Assembly: GCA_021151805.1 (NCBI GenBank) | Contig: JAGKWN010000057.1 | Location: 1-25,796, forward strand | DNA from: Cytophagaceae bacterium | GTDB lineage: Bacteria; Bacteroidota; Bacteroidia; Cytophagales; Cytophagaceae | Length of the DNA: 25,796 nt | Direction of reading: 5' to 3' | In this document: piece by piece, positions 17,237 through 25,675 of the stretch | Position numbering within the stretch: position 1 is the stretch's first letter | How the letters are laid out: every line of letters begins with the position of its first letter | The notes under the pieces: model-generated | The model's input: only the letters and a program-made list of their open reading frames with translations | Told to the model about the DNA's origin: nothing | The model's database searches: none | Position numbers and translations under genes: made by a program

Positions 17237-18640
17237 TTAAAATACATCATGATGAATACTTTCTTCGATCATTGGGTGATGTTTTGCAATCAGGTTTAAC
17301 TTAGATAAAGCTGTCAATACCATGAACAAGAACACACCAACGAAGATCATACCTAAACCTAATTCCATAAATAAGAATATTCCGTCTAAGCCACCTTCCT
17401 GTTTCAATACCGGAGGTGTTGTGATCATATAGAAGTCAAACCAGTGACCTAAAATTACAACCACACAAACAATTTTTAACATAATACCAAGTCTCTTTGA
17501 ACCTCTTGTCATCAATACAAGGAACGGGAAGAAGAAATTTAAGAATAATGTTAAGAAAAATATCGGAGTGTACGCATCTGTTTTCAAACGCTGTACAAAG
17601 TACCCTACTTCTTCAGGAATGTTCGCATAGTAGATCAATAAGAATTGCTCAAACCAAACATATGTCCAGAATATAGAGAATGCGAAGATGAATTTACCTA
17701 AATCATGTAAGTGGTTTTCATTTACGATTGACAGGTAACCATTTTCTTTCAATACAACAATGATCAAAGTAACGAATGCTAATGCAGTTACAAACCAGCT
17801 AGCAAATACATACCACCCGAACATTGTACTGAAGAAGTGCGGATCCATAGACATCGCCCAATCCCAAGCACACATAGAAGATGTAACACCAAAGAAAATC
17901 AAGAAAAATGCTGAAGTAACAGTACTTTTATGCCACCATTTTACATCTGCAGCAACATCTTCATTTTTCTGATATTTACGAAGTGTAGTCCAGCTGAATA
18001 ACCATAAAGCGAAGTAAACAATTGTACGACCAATAAAGAATGGTGTATTCAGGAATGCTTTTTTACCATCTAGTAATTCATCGTAATCAGCACTTTTCGG
18101 ATCATATAAGCTTTCATGTGTCCAGTGGAACAGGTCATGTCCAAATGCTACAAATAAAACAATTGTCAAAGGAGCCGCAACCCAAAGGTAGTTACCAAAT
18201 GCTGAAGGAATACGCTGAACAGCTGCAGACCAGCCAGCCCAGGCAACATAATTAAATGCTACAAAGAAAATCCCCATAGCAGCTATACCTGCGAAGAAGA
18301 TATTGTTTTGCCATAAATCCTTGATTAAACGTAATGCCCATGTAGGTTTTTCACCATGACCACCGTGCCCTTCGGCATGTGCATCACCATGACCTGCATG
18401 TGCTGCTTCCGCAGCATGAGCTGCTCCGTGTGCATCTGAAGCATGTGCATCAGCAGTTAATGTTGCAGTTGCTGCATCAGCATGCTCCGCACCATGGTGT
18501 CCTGAATTCATTGCTAAGAATATACCTATAATTACAAGTATTACCCCCGCACCTATTAACATGAATAGTTTTTTCTTTATCTCCGAAGAGAATACAAACT
18601 TTTCGTCTAGATTAACTGAAGTATTGTGATGATGTGCCAT
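17237..18640 (-). CDS. actF: Alternative complex III subunit ActF
   Basis: Multi-helix membrane subunit of alternative complex III, one of the two PsrC/NrfD-like bundles (with ActC) around which the complex is built. The 467-residue protein has a first helix at about 24-44, then a 48-residue linker (48-95) rich in Ala and His with 11 histidines, and then about nine more helices with blocks such as WTHESLYDP, WAMSMDPHFFSTMFGWY and GHWFDFYMITTPP that are characteristic of ActF. The ends are also His-bearing (MAHHHN at the start, HHPMIEESIHHDVF at the end). It follows actE by 22 bases and precedes coxB by 30, the gene order of the ACIII-oxidase loci of Bacteroidota. It most likely has no redox cofactor. 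Confidence 0.93.
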   Translation of the reverse strand: MAHHHNTSVNLDEKFVFSSEIKKKLFMLIGAGVILVIIGIFLAMNSGHHGAEHADAATATLTADAHASDAHGAAHAAEAAHAGHGDAHAEGHGGHGEKPTWALRLIKDLWQNNIFFAGIAAMGIFFVAFNYVAWAGWSAAVQRIPSAFGNYLWVAAPLTIVLFVAFGHDLFHWTHESLYDPKSADYDELLDGKKAFLNTPFFIGRTIVYFALWLFSWTTLRKYQKNEDVAADVKWWHKSTVTSAFFLIFFGVTSSMCAWDWAMSMDPHFFSTMFGWYVFASWFVTALAFVTLIIVVLKENGYLSIVNENHLHDLGKFIFAFSIFWTYVWFEQFLLIYYANIPEEVGYFVQRLKTDAYTPIFFLTLFLNFFFPFLVLMTRGSKRLGIMLKIVCVVVILGHWFDFYMITTPPVLKQEGGLDGIFLFMELGLGMIFVGVFLFMVLTALSKLNLIAKHHPMIEESIHHDVF

Positions 18641-18662
18641 AAATCTACCTACGTTCTAATAA

Positions 18663-19262
18663 TTATTGTTTTTGTAGAACATTTTTCACGTAAAGTGAAA
18701 TTTTCCATCTCTCTAAAGGTTCCAATTGAGAAGCATGCTGAAGCATACGTCCTTTTCCATAAGTAATAACATGGAAAATATGGCCAGGATTAACTCCCTG
18801 AAGTGCTGTTGACTTTAAGTTCGCAACACCTTGTAATTTTTCGTTTACAGGACCATCTCCTTCTCCACCCTCACCATGACAGTGAGAACAGAATCTGTTA
18901 AACAATACCTGTCCTTCTGCTAATACTGCTTCAGTTGGTTCAAGCGGACAAACAAGAGTTGCGTTAGCATATGCCAAAGAATCTTTAGGAATATGGTATG
19001 GAATTGCGCCGCGTTTAATTGTACCGGCAACAGGCAATCTTAAGTTTGAATTATTGTTGTATGGCATAACGTTGTATGCCTCTTTATTTGTTGAATCATC
19101 AACCATTGTAACTGGCTCATAAGCCTCAGATACATACATGTTCGGAGCATATTCCACACGAGGAGTTTCGTGCACAGGTATGCGATCGAAGTTGTGATTA
19201 CAAGATGTAACAGTTGCTGCAAAAACAATTGCTGCTGTTATATTGAAGGTTTTCATTCTCAT
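18663..19262 (-). CDS. actE: Alternative complex III monoheme cytochrome c, ActE
   Basis: Periplasmic lipid-anchored cytochrome c of alternative complex III. A short signal peptide ends in the lipobox VTSC with Cys21. The heme c motif is CSHCH (Cys125, Cys128, His129), and Met173 in GKGRMLQHASQL is the likely distal ligand. The 199 residues include about 100 residues before the cytochrome domain that would wrap over neighbouring subunits. There are two possible in-frame starts, ATG at 19262 and at 19256; both give an acceptable signal peptide. It is flanked tightly by actD (17 bases) and actF (22 bases). Confidence 0.94.
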   Translation of the reverse strand: MRMKTFNITAAIVFAATVTSCNHNFDRIPVHETPRVEYAPNMYVSEAYEPVTMVDDSTNKEAYNVMPYNNNSNLRLPVAGTIKRGAIPYHIPKDSLAYANATLVCPLEPTEAVLAEGQVLFNRFCSHCHGEGGEGDGPVNEKLQGVANLKSTALQGVNPGHIFHVITYGKGRMLQHASQLEPLERWKISLYVKNVLQKQ

Positions 19263-19279
19263 AGTATATGAAGCCTTTC

Positions 19280-19810
19280 TTAGTTTGCCAATGATTTTGT
19301 GGTAACTTCAGAAGCGCCTGATTCTGAAAGTAATGATTTCAGCTGTGCTGAATCTTGTTTGTTTGATGCAAGATCAAATGTAATTACGAATTTATCGTCA
19401 ACACTTCTTGGATCAAACATATCCGGTTGAGACCATGGTTTCAGGTTGCTGGCAACAAAGAATGTACCTGTCATACCTAATGCACAGAATAATACCGTCA
19501 ATTCGAATGTAATCGGAATAAATGCCGGAAGTGGAATGTGTGGTTTACCACCAATATCCATAGGCCAGTCAAAGCCTAACATCCAGATCATCATTGTTAA
19601 TGCAGTAATTGTTCCGCAAATACCAAACAGGAAACCTGCAATTGGTAAATTAGAATAATTGTATCCTAAAGCATTATCTAGTCCGTGTACAGGATAAGGA
19701 GTATACACTTCATGTATCTTTACTCCTTTTGAACGTATGTTTTCAACAGCACTCATCATTACTGTTTCTTCGTCGAATACGCCAACTACAAAATTCTTTC
19801 CTTTTTCCAT
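19280..19810 (-). CDS. actD: Alternative complex III subunit ActD (DUF3341)
   Basis: A 176-residue subunit with an N-terminal soluble part, two membrane helices (about 55-79 and 95-120) and a C-terminal soluble part. The segment YTPYPVHGLDNALG at 36-49 is the hallmark of the DUF3341/ActD family. It is a structural subunit without heme or Fe-S motifs. The position between actC and actE, with gaps of 27 and 17 bases, is the canonical one. Length and topology are normal. Confidence 0.94.
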   Translation of the reverse strand: MEKGKNFVVGVFDEETVMMSAVENIRSKGVKIHEVYTPYPVHGLDNALGYNYSNLPIAGFLFGICGTITALTMMIWMLGFDWPMDIGGKPHIPLPAFIPITFELTVLFCALGMTGTFFVASNLKPWSQPDMFDPRSVDDKFVITFDLASNKQDSAQLKSLLSESGASEVTTKSLAN

Positions 19811-19837
19811 ATTATTTTAAAGTATCCTGGACTCAGG

Positions 19838-21193
19838 TTATTTCTTTTCAGAAGATGAATCAATAATTGTTTTAACTTCAGCCATGTTAATTACCGGGAA
19901 GTACTTCGCGAACAATAAGAAACATGTGAAGAATAAACCAAACGTGAACAAGTAATCTCCTACATCATACAATGTTGGTGAGAAATAAGACCAAGATGAA
20001 GGTAAGAAATCTCTATGTAATGATGTACAAATAATTACGAAACGCTCAAACCACATACCGATGTTTACAACGATAGATAAGATGAATGTCCAAAGAATGC
20101 TTGTACGAACTTTTCTGAACCAGAATAACTGCGGAGAGATTACGTTACAAGTCATCATAGATGCATATGCCCACCAGTAAGGACCAAATGCTCTGTTGAT
20201 GAATGCATATTTCTCATATGGTACACCAGAGTACCAAGCGATGAAAAATTCAGTGATATAAGCGATACCTACAATTGAACCTGTCAATACAATGATTTTA
20301 TTCATTGATTCAATGTGATTGATTGTAATGTAGTCTTCTAATTTAAATACTACACGTGTAACCAACATCAAGGTTAATACCATCGCGAAACCTGAGAAGA
20401 TCGCCCCCGCAACGAAGTACGGAGGGAAGATTGTTGTATGCCATCCCGGAATAAGAGAGGTAGCAAAGTCCATAGATACGATAGTGTGCACCGAAAGTAC
20501 CAGTGGTGTTGAAACACCTGCTAATACTAATGAAACAGCTTCGTAACGAGACCAAGTTTTTGCGGAACCATCCCAGTTCATACTTAATGCACCGTAAATA
20601 ACACGGCGGATACCTGTTGCTCTTTCACGAATCGTTGCGAAATCCGGGATCAAACCTACATACCAGAATACTAATGAAACGGTAAAGTATGTTGAGATCG
20701 CAAACACGTCCCACATTAGGGCTGAGTTAAAGTTCTGCCATAGAGAACCGTTGTTGTTTGGCAAAGGTAAAACCCAGTGACCAACCCACGGACGGCCCAT
20801 GTGCGCAATAATGAATGTTGCTGCACAAATAACGGCGAAAATTGTCATCGCTTCCGCTGCACGGTTAATGGATGTCCTCCATTTCTGGCGGAACAATAAC
20901 AATACGGCAGAAATCAATGTTCCCGCGTGACCGATACCTACCCACCATACAAAGTTGGTGATATCCCATGACCATCCGATTGTTTTATTCAGACCCCACA
21001 TACCAATACCCATGTACCATGTAGTCCATAAGCAATAACCACCATAAAACAAGGTAATCAATGCCATAGCAAATGATATTTTCCAGGCAGTTGAAGGAGC
21101 ACCTTCTACTTGTTTACAAATGTCGTTGGTAACGTCTTTTTTGGTTTTTCCGTTTGTAACCAACGGTGGCCTTACCGAAGAAGTAACTTGCAT
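19838..21193 (-). CDS. actC: Alternative complex III NrfD-like subunit, ActC
   Basis: A 451-residue membrane protein of the NrfD/PsrC family, with about ten helices arranged in two four-helix bundles, as known for ActC. It is the likely menaquinol-binding and oxidising subunit next to the Fe-S clusters of ActB. Recognisable blocks include WGIGHAGTLISA (first bundle), AHMGRPWVGHWVLPLPNN, SVHTIVSMDFATSLIPGWHTTIFPPYFVAGAIFSG and GMWFERFVIICTSLHRDFLPSSW. The start at ATG 21193 leaves about 38 soluble residues before the first helix. It lies 20 bases after actB. The family call is certain; the proposed quinone site is inferred from the family. Confidence 0.96.
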   Translation of the reverse strand: MQVTSSVRPPLVTNGKTKKDVTNDICKQVEGAPSTAWKISFAMALITLFYGGYCLWTTWYMGIGMWGLNKTIGWSWDITNFVWWVGIGHAGTLISAVLLLFRQKWRTSINRAAEAMTIFAVICAATFIIAHMGRPWVGHWVLPLPNNNGSLWQNFNSALMWDVFAISTYFTVSLVFWYVGLIPDFATIRERATGIRRVIYGALSMNWDGSAKTWSRYEAVSLVLAGVSTPLVLSVHTIVSMDFATSLIPGWHTTIFPPYFVAGAIFSGFAMVLTLMLVTRVVFKLEDYITINHIESMNKIIVLTGSIVGIAYITEFFIAWYSGVPYEKYAFINRAFGPYWWAYASMMTCNVISPQLFWFRKVRTSILWTFILSIVVNIGMWFERFVIICTSLHRDFLPSSWSYFSPTLYDVGDYLFTFGLFFTCFLLFAKYFPVINMAEVKTIIDSSSEKK

Positions 21194-21213
21194 ATCCTTA
21201 AATCTCGATTAAA

Positions 21214-24200
21214 TTAGGCGTTAGAAATATTTCTAATTTTTGTCAAATACGTAACATTTGGCTGTACATTCAATTCTTCAAGAACTGTGTATGTACGTTC
21301 TTCGTTGTTTACGTGACGTTCCTGGTAAACTTTACCTTCAACATCTCTTAAATCACCGAATAAAATTGCACCAGTAGCACAAGCAGCAGCACAGGCAGTA
21401 GTAACTTCTCCGTCAACAATGTGACGTTTCTCTTTCTTAGCCTTAAGTTTTCCTTCTTGTATTTTCTGAACGCAGAAAGAGCATTTTTCCATTACACCAC
21501 GAGAACGTACTGTAACATCCGGGTTCAACACCATACGTCCCAATGAAGTATTCATTGCTACGTTTTTATCAAATGCTTCTTCGTTGTCAAAATATTTAAA
21601 CCAGTTGAAACGGCGTACTTTATACGGGCAGTTGTTTGCACAGTAACGAGTACCGATACAACGGTTATAAGTCATTTGGTTCAAGCCTTCAGAACTGTGT
21701 GTAGTAGCAGCAACCGGACATACTGTTTCACATGGCGCGTGGTTACAGTGCTGGCACATCATTGGCTGGAATGTAACCTGAGGATTTTCAGAAGGAATTT
21801 CTAATGTTCCATAACCGATACCCTCTTTGTCATTCGTAAAGTATTTGCCAGTTTCTTTAGGTTCAGCGTCTGAGCTGTAATATCTATCGATACGAATCCA
21901 GTGCATTTCACGAGCGTTTAGAACTTCTCGCTTACCTACAACCGGAACGTTATTTTCTGCCTGACAAGCAATCACACAAGCACCGCAACCTAAACATGTG
22001 TTCAAGTCAATAGACATGCTCCACAAGTGGTTTGGCTGGTGATGCTGATCTTTCCAGATATCAACTAAAGCCGGTGCTTTTTTACCATCCGGAGTAGAGA
22101 TTTTTGGAATGAATCTACCTGCAGCAGGATTATTAATATATTCTTCTAATGTAGCGTCCTGAATAATCGGACGAGCCATTAATGTTTGATGCGTTTGAGT
22201 CTGAGCAATCTGATACTTATCGCCTCCTTTCGGAGTGATTGAAACAATCGCAGTGTTTGATACAAAACCATCTACGAAACGCGCGAATGGATATGCATTT
22301 TGTCCTACATTGTCGCCACACTTACCAGCATTTGTTCTTCCGTAACCAATTGCAATGGATACTGTACCCGGAGCCTGACCTGGTTGAACCAATACAGGAA
22401 GATCTATTGAATAACCACCTTTATCAGCCTTAACAGTAACTATATCGCCCTGAGCCAAAGATAACTTTTCAGCATATGCTGCAGATATTGCAACATAATT
22501 GTCCCAAGTTGCTTTTGAAATCGGATCTGGTAATTCCTGTAACCAAGGGTTGTTTGCTTGAGAACCAGTACCAACACCTATTTTTTCATATAATTTCAAT
22601 TCAATACCAGATGCATTCGCATTGTAAGCTTTAGAAATACCAGCCTCAACAGAGGAACGATCGAAATTGCTTATTGAAGTATCAATACCTGAAACAGTAG
22701 CTACTTCAAAAACACCGTCTTGTAAAGCTCTGTCCCATGAAGCACCTGCTAAAATAGATGACTCCCAGTTTGATTTTAAATATGCATAATAAGAAGTAGT
22801 ATCTCCTGACCAGGAAAGTAAAGACTCCTGAGCTGCTCTTGTTTTAAAGATCGGAGAAATTGCCGGCTGGCCTAATGAGTAGGAACCTGCTTTTGGTTCT
22901 GCATCACCCCAAGCCTCTAAGTAGTGATGATCTGGAGCTACAAATTTAGCCAGAGAAGCAGTTTCATCAGCTCTGTCAGCAAATGAAATTGATAAGCCTA
23001 CACTTGGCAATGCCTTTGCTAATTCAGCACCTCTTGCATGGTCGAATACTGGATTCGCACCATAGAAAATAATCGCTTTAACTTTTCCTGCAACAACATC
23101 ATTAATCAATGTATTCATTGCTTCATCATTACCTTGTTTTTGGTAAGAAGGAGTTGCAAGAGAAATTGTTGAGCCGTAGTTGCCTAATTCTTTATTGATT
23201 TCGTTCACCAAAAGCTGAACGTTTACATCATTTGATCCGGAAACAACAAGAGATTTTCCTCTGTTTGATGCCTTCAATAAAGCTTTAGCAGCTTTATCTA
23301 GAGTATCATTCTTAATAGAAGTTGTTCCTAATTTTGCAGCAGCAATTCTGTTGTATAATTCAGCTACAAATAATCCTTCTTGAGAAGGCTTAATTGGCTG
23401 TCTGTAATCAGCATTACTACCAGTTAAAGATAAAGCTGTTTCAAACTGAAAATGCTGGCTCATTGTTTTCTTAGTCTTGCTAAGTCTACGAGTTTCTGCA
23501 TATTGGGAAACGTACTCAATCGGTGAAATCCATGTACCTAGGAAATCTGCACCGAAACCTACGATTACAGACGCTTTGCTGAAATCATAAGAAGGAATTA
23601 CAGCCTTACCGAAAGAAATCTCATTCGCTTTTAAAATACCGTATGAAGAATTTGAATCGTATTGTATGTGCTGTGTAGATGGATATTTTGCTTTGAACTG
23701 TTCGATTGCCTTTTTAGTAGTCGGGCTAAGAATTGTTTGGGAAACGATTCTTATTTCACCAGCAGTACCACCAACGATTGACAATTGATCAGCAACTTGT
23801 TTGTCTAATTGTTCCCACGTAGCAGGCTTACCTTTAATAAGTGGCCCCTGGATACGTGCTGTATCATATAAACTCAATACTGAAGCCTGAACACGAGCAT
23901 TGGTACCGCCTTTCGTAACATTTGAAAGTTTGTTACCTTCAATTTTAATCGGACGGCCTTCACGTGTTTTTACCAATACACTGCAGTACTCACCACCATC
24001 TACATAAGTAGATGCATAGTAGTTTGCAATACCTGGTTCAATTTCTTCAGGTTTATTTAAGTATGGAATCGCTTTTTTCACCGGAGCTTCACAAGCAGCT
24101 AATGAAACAGCTGCAACGCTAAACCCTAATAGCTTTAAGAAATCTCTTCTATCCGTTCCTTCTGCAGAAGAACTCTTTACGGGAAGGAATTCTGGAAATT

Positions 24201-24282
24201 CATTTTGAGCATTCTTTACGAATTCAGGGCTATTACCCAACTCTTCAACACCCTTCCAAAATACTTTGTTATTATCTTTCAT
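21214..24282 (-). CDS. actB: Alternative complex III Fe-S subunit, ActB
   Basis: A 1022-residue Tat-exported periplasmic subunit. The N-terminus carries the twin-arginine motif RRDFLK (Arg45-Arg46) and then a hydrophobic stretch ending LAAC (Cys64), a plausible lipobox. The middle (about 80-740) resembles the molybdopterin-oxidoreductase fold; ActB proteins are known to lack the cofactor. The C-terminal ferredoxin-like domain holds 15 cysteines: 763, 766, 769, 773; 843, 846, 851, 855; 875, 881, 885; 934, 937, 964, 968. The third group is CIGTRYC, with Thr878 where a fourth Cys is usual, so one cluster should be [3Fe-4S] and three [4Fe-4S], as reported for the Rhodothermus complex. Electrons go from menaquinol through these clusters. 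It lies 35 bases after actA. Confidence 0.97.
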   Translation of the reverse strand: MKDNNKVFWKGVEELGNSPEFVKNAQNEFPEFLPVKSSSAEGTDRRDFLKLLGFSVAAVSLAACEAPVKKAIPYLNKPEEIEPGIANYYASTYVDGGEYCSVLVKTREGRPIKIEGNKLSNVTKGGTNARVQASVLSLYDTARIQGPLIKGKPATWEQLDKQVADQLSIVGGTAGEIRIVSQTILSPTTKKAIEQFKAKYPSTQHIQYDSNSSYGILKANEISFGKAVIPSYDFSKASVIVGFGADFLGTWISPIEYVSQYAETRRLSKTKKTMSQHFQFETALSLTGSNADYRQPIKPSQEGLFVAELYNRIAAAKLGTTSIKNDTLDKAAKALLKASNRGKSLVVSGSNDVNVQLLVNEINKELGNYGSTISLATPSYQKQGNDEAMNTLINDVVAGKVKAIIFYGANPVFDHARGAELAKALPSVGLSISFADRADETASLAKFVAPDHHYLEAWGDAEPKAGSYSLGQPAISPIFKTRAAQESLLSWSGDTTSYYAYLKSNWESSILAGASWDRALQDGVFEVATVSGIDTSISNFDRSSVEAGISKAYNANASGIELKLYEKIGVGTGSQANNPWLQELPDPISKATWDNYVAISAAYAEKLSLAQGDIVTVKADKGGYSIDLPVLVQPGQAPGTVSIAIGYGRTNAGKCGDNVGQNAYPFARFVDGFVSNTAIVSITPKGGDKYQIAQTQTHQTLMARPIIQDATLEEYINNPAAGRFIPKISTPDGKKAPALVDIWKDQHHQPNHLWSMSIDLNTCLGCGACVIACQAENNVPVVGKREVLNAREMHWIRIDRYYSSDAEPKETGKYFTNDKEGIGYGTLEIPSENPQVTFQPMMCQHCNHAPCETVCPVAATTHSSEGLNQMTYNRCIGTRYCANNCPYKVRRFNWFKYFDNEEAFDKNVAMNTSLGRMVLNPDVTVRSRGVMEKCSFCVQKIQEGKLKAKKEKRHIVDGEVTTACAAACATGAILFGDLRDVEGKVYQERHVNNEERTYTVLEELNVQPNVTYLTKIRNISNA

Positions 24283-24317
24283 ATCTATGAATAACTAGGC
24301 TTTCGAACTTTCTTAGA

Positions 24318-25625
24318 TTAATAGTGACATTTTGAACAATCTAAACCGCCGATTTCTTCAGCAGTCATGTCGCCTTTTTTCTTAGACTCCTCATGTACTT
24401 TCAATAAACGATCGTAGTATGCATTGTCTTTGCTGTTAACAGCAGTTTCTCTGTGGCAATTGATACACCAGCCCATCGTAAGGTTAGAGTATTGTTTAAC
24501 CACTTCCATTTCTTCAATCGGACCGTGACATTTCTGACACTCGATACCAGCTACCTGAGTATGCTGAGAGTGGTTAAAGTAAGCAAGATCAGGTAAGTTG
24601 TGCACACGTACCCAACGAACAGGCTTACCTGCTGCATAAGCATCCGTTAATTTCTTAATTTCGTTTTCACCGTATTTAGGACCAGACTTAACATATGTGT
24701 GGCAGTTCATACAGATATTCAAAGAAGGAATATTTGACTGCTTGCCTTTGTATGCACCTGTGTGGCAATAGTTACAGTTAATTTTATTATCACCTGCGTG
24801 TAATTTATGAGAGAATGCGATCGGTTGTACCGGAGCATAGTTTTGTTCAACAGCTACTTCCTGAGCGCTGATCCAGCAAGCTCTTACGCTGATGATCACA
24901 AATGCTGCAACAACAATTCCGATAAATGCTTTGCTTTGAACAAAAGCTTTGATATCAAATTTCTGATCTACCAGTTCTTTATCTTCTGCATCCAGTTTAC
25001 CTTCTCTTTCTTTCAGGTAACGCTTGATCACTGTTAGGAAGATGATCATAGCAACTAATACCAGAATCAGAACAACAATGATCAATGAAAGAATCACTGT
25101 GTCGTATTCACCACCACCTTTTGGTGCAGTTGTTTCTTGACCTGGAACAGGCGGTACTACTTCAGTTGGTACAGGAACTGATTCGACGTATGCAAGGATT
25201 GCATCGATATCAGCGTTTGCTAATGTTGGGAAGCTGGTCATTTCAGCTTTATTGAACTTGTTGTAAAGTTCAACCGCTGTTTTATCACCGGCATCAATCA
25301 TTTTTCTTGAATTGTGCACCCAACTGTAAATCCAGTCAGCTTTTCTGCGTTTTGTAACGCCTGATAAAGCCGGACCAACTGCATCCTTATGGATTTGGTG
25401 GCACGATTTACAATTAGCCTTGAATAGTTGCTCGCCCTGGCTTATCAAAGCAGGATTTGCCGTTGCCGAAGCAGCTGTCGCTGTTGTATCTGAAAAAGCT
25501 GAAAATGAGCTAGATAGAGCTACAATGGAGAATACTGCTAACGTAAGGAAGGATCTCGAAATTCTACTCATCAGAATAGGTAATCTGGACATGTTTAACA
25601 CTGTTTTTTCCGAAATTTGGGCCAT
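24318..25625 (-). CDS. actA: Alternative complex III multiheme cytochrome c, ActA
   Basis: First gene of the respiratory cluster. The 435-residue protein has a signal segment (about 22-45), an N-terminal class I cytochrome c domain with CKSCH (72-76) and likely Met129, two helices (about 175-201 and 233-252) joined by a charged loop, and a C-terminal pentaheme domain with CxxCH motifs at 284-288, 305-309, 363-367, 387-391 and 430-434. The last motif ends one residue before the C-terminus. The total is six heme c sites; the textbook ActA is pentaheme. ATG choices are 25625, 25592 (residue 12) and 25571 (residue 19). The shorter forms give a more normal signal peptide, and the predicted promoter leaves only about a 16-base leader for 25625. 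Confidence 0.95.
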   Translation of the reverse strand: MAQISEKTVLNMSRLPILMSRISRSFLTLAVFSIVALSSSFSAFSDTTATAASATANPALISQGEQLFKANCKSCHQIHKDAVGPALSGVTKRRKADWIYSWVHNSRKMIDAGDKTAVELYNKFNKAEMTSFPTLANADIDAILAYVESVPVPTEVVPPVPGQETTAPKGGGEYDTVILSLIIVVLILVLVAMIIFLTVIKRYLKEREGKLDAEDKELVDQKFDIKAFVQSKAFIGIVVAAFVIISVRACWISAQEVAVEQNYAPVQPIAFSHKLHAGDNKINCNYCHTGAYKGKQSNIPSLNICMNCHTYVKSGPKYGENEIKKLTDAYAAGKPVRWVRVHNLPDLAYFNHSQHTQVAGIECQKCHGPIEEMEVVKQYSNLTMGWCINCHRETAVNSKDNAYYDRLLKVHEESKKKGDMTAEEIGGLDCSKCHY

Positions 25626-25644
25626 ACTTTGCCTAAAAGACCTA

Positions 25645-25675
25645 CAAATCTATCATGCCATTTCGATTATTCAAA
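25645..25675 (-). promoter_or_regulatory. Bacteroidota-type promoter upstream of actA
   Basis: On the minus strand, TTTG (complement of 25672-25675) is followed by exactly 19 bases and then TAGATTTG (complement of 25645-25652), a perfect match to the TTTG / TAnnTTTG consensus of the phylum's main sigma factor. The start of transcription would lie near 25641. Nothing else in the remaining 121 bases to the right end is recognisable; no gene begins or ends there. Confidence 0.72.

Noticed and set aside
17237..18640. The His/Ala-rich tract in actF as a tandem DNA repeat or frameshift
   Set aside because: The reading frame continues into conserved ActF sequence on both sides and the DNA is not a regular tandem repeat; it is low-complexity protein sequence.
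21214..24282. ActB as an active molybdoenzyme
   Set aside because: The domain resembles molybdopterin oxidoreductases, but ActB proteins are known not to bind the cofactor, and the locus context is alternative complex III.
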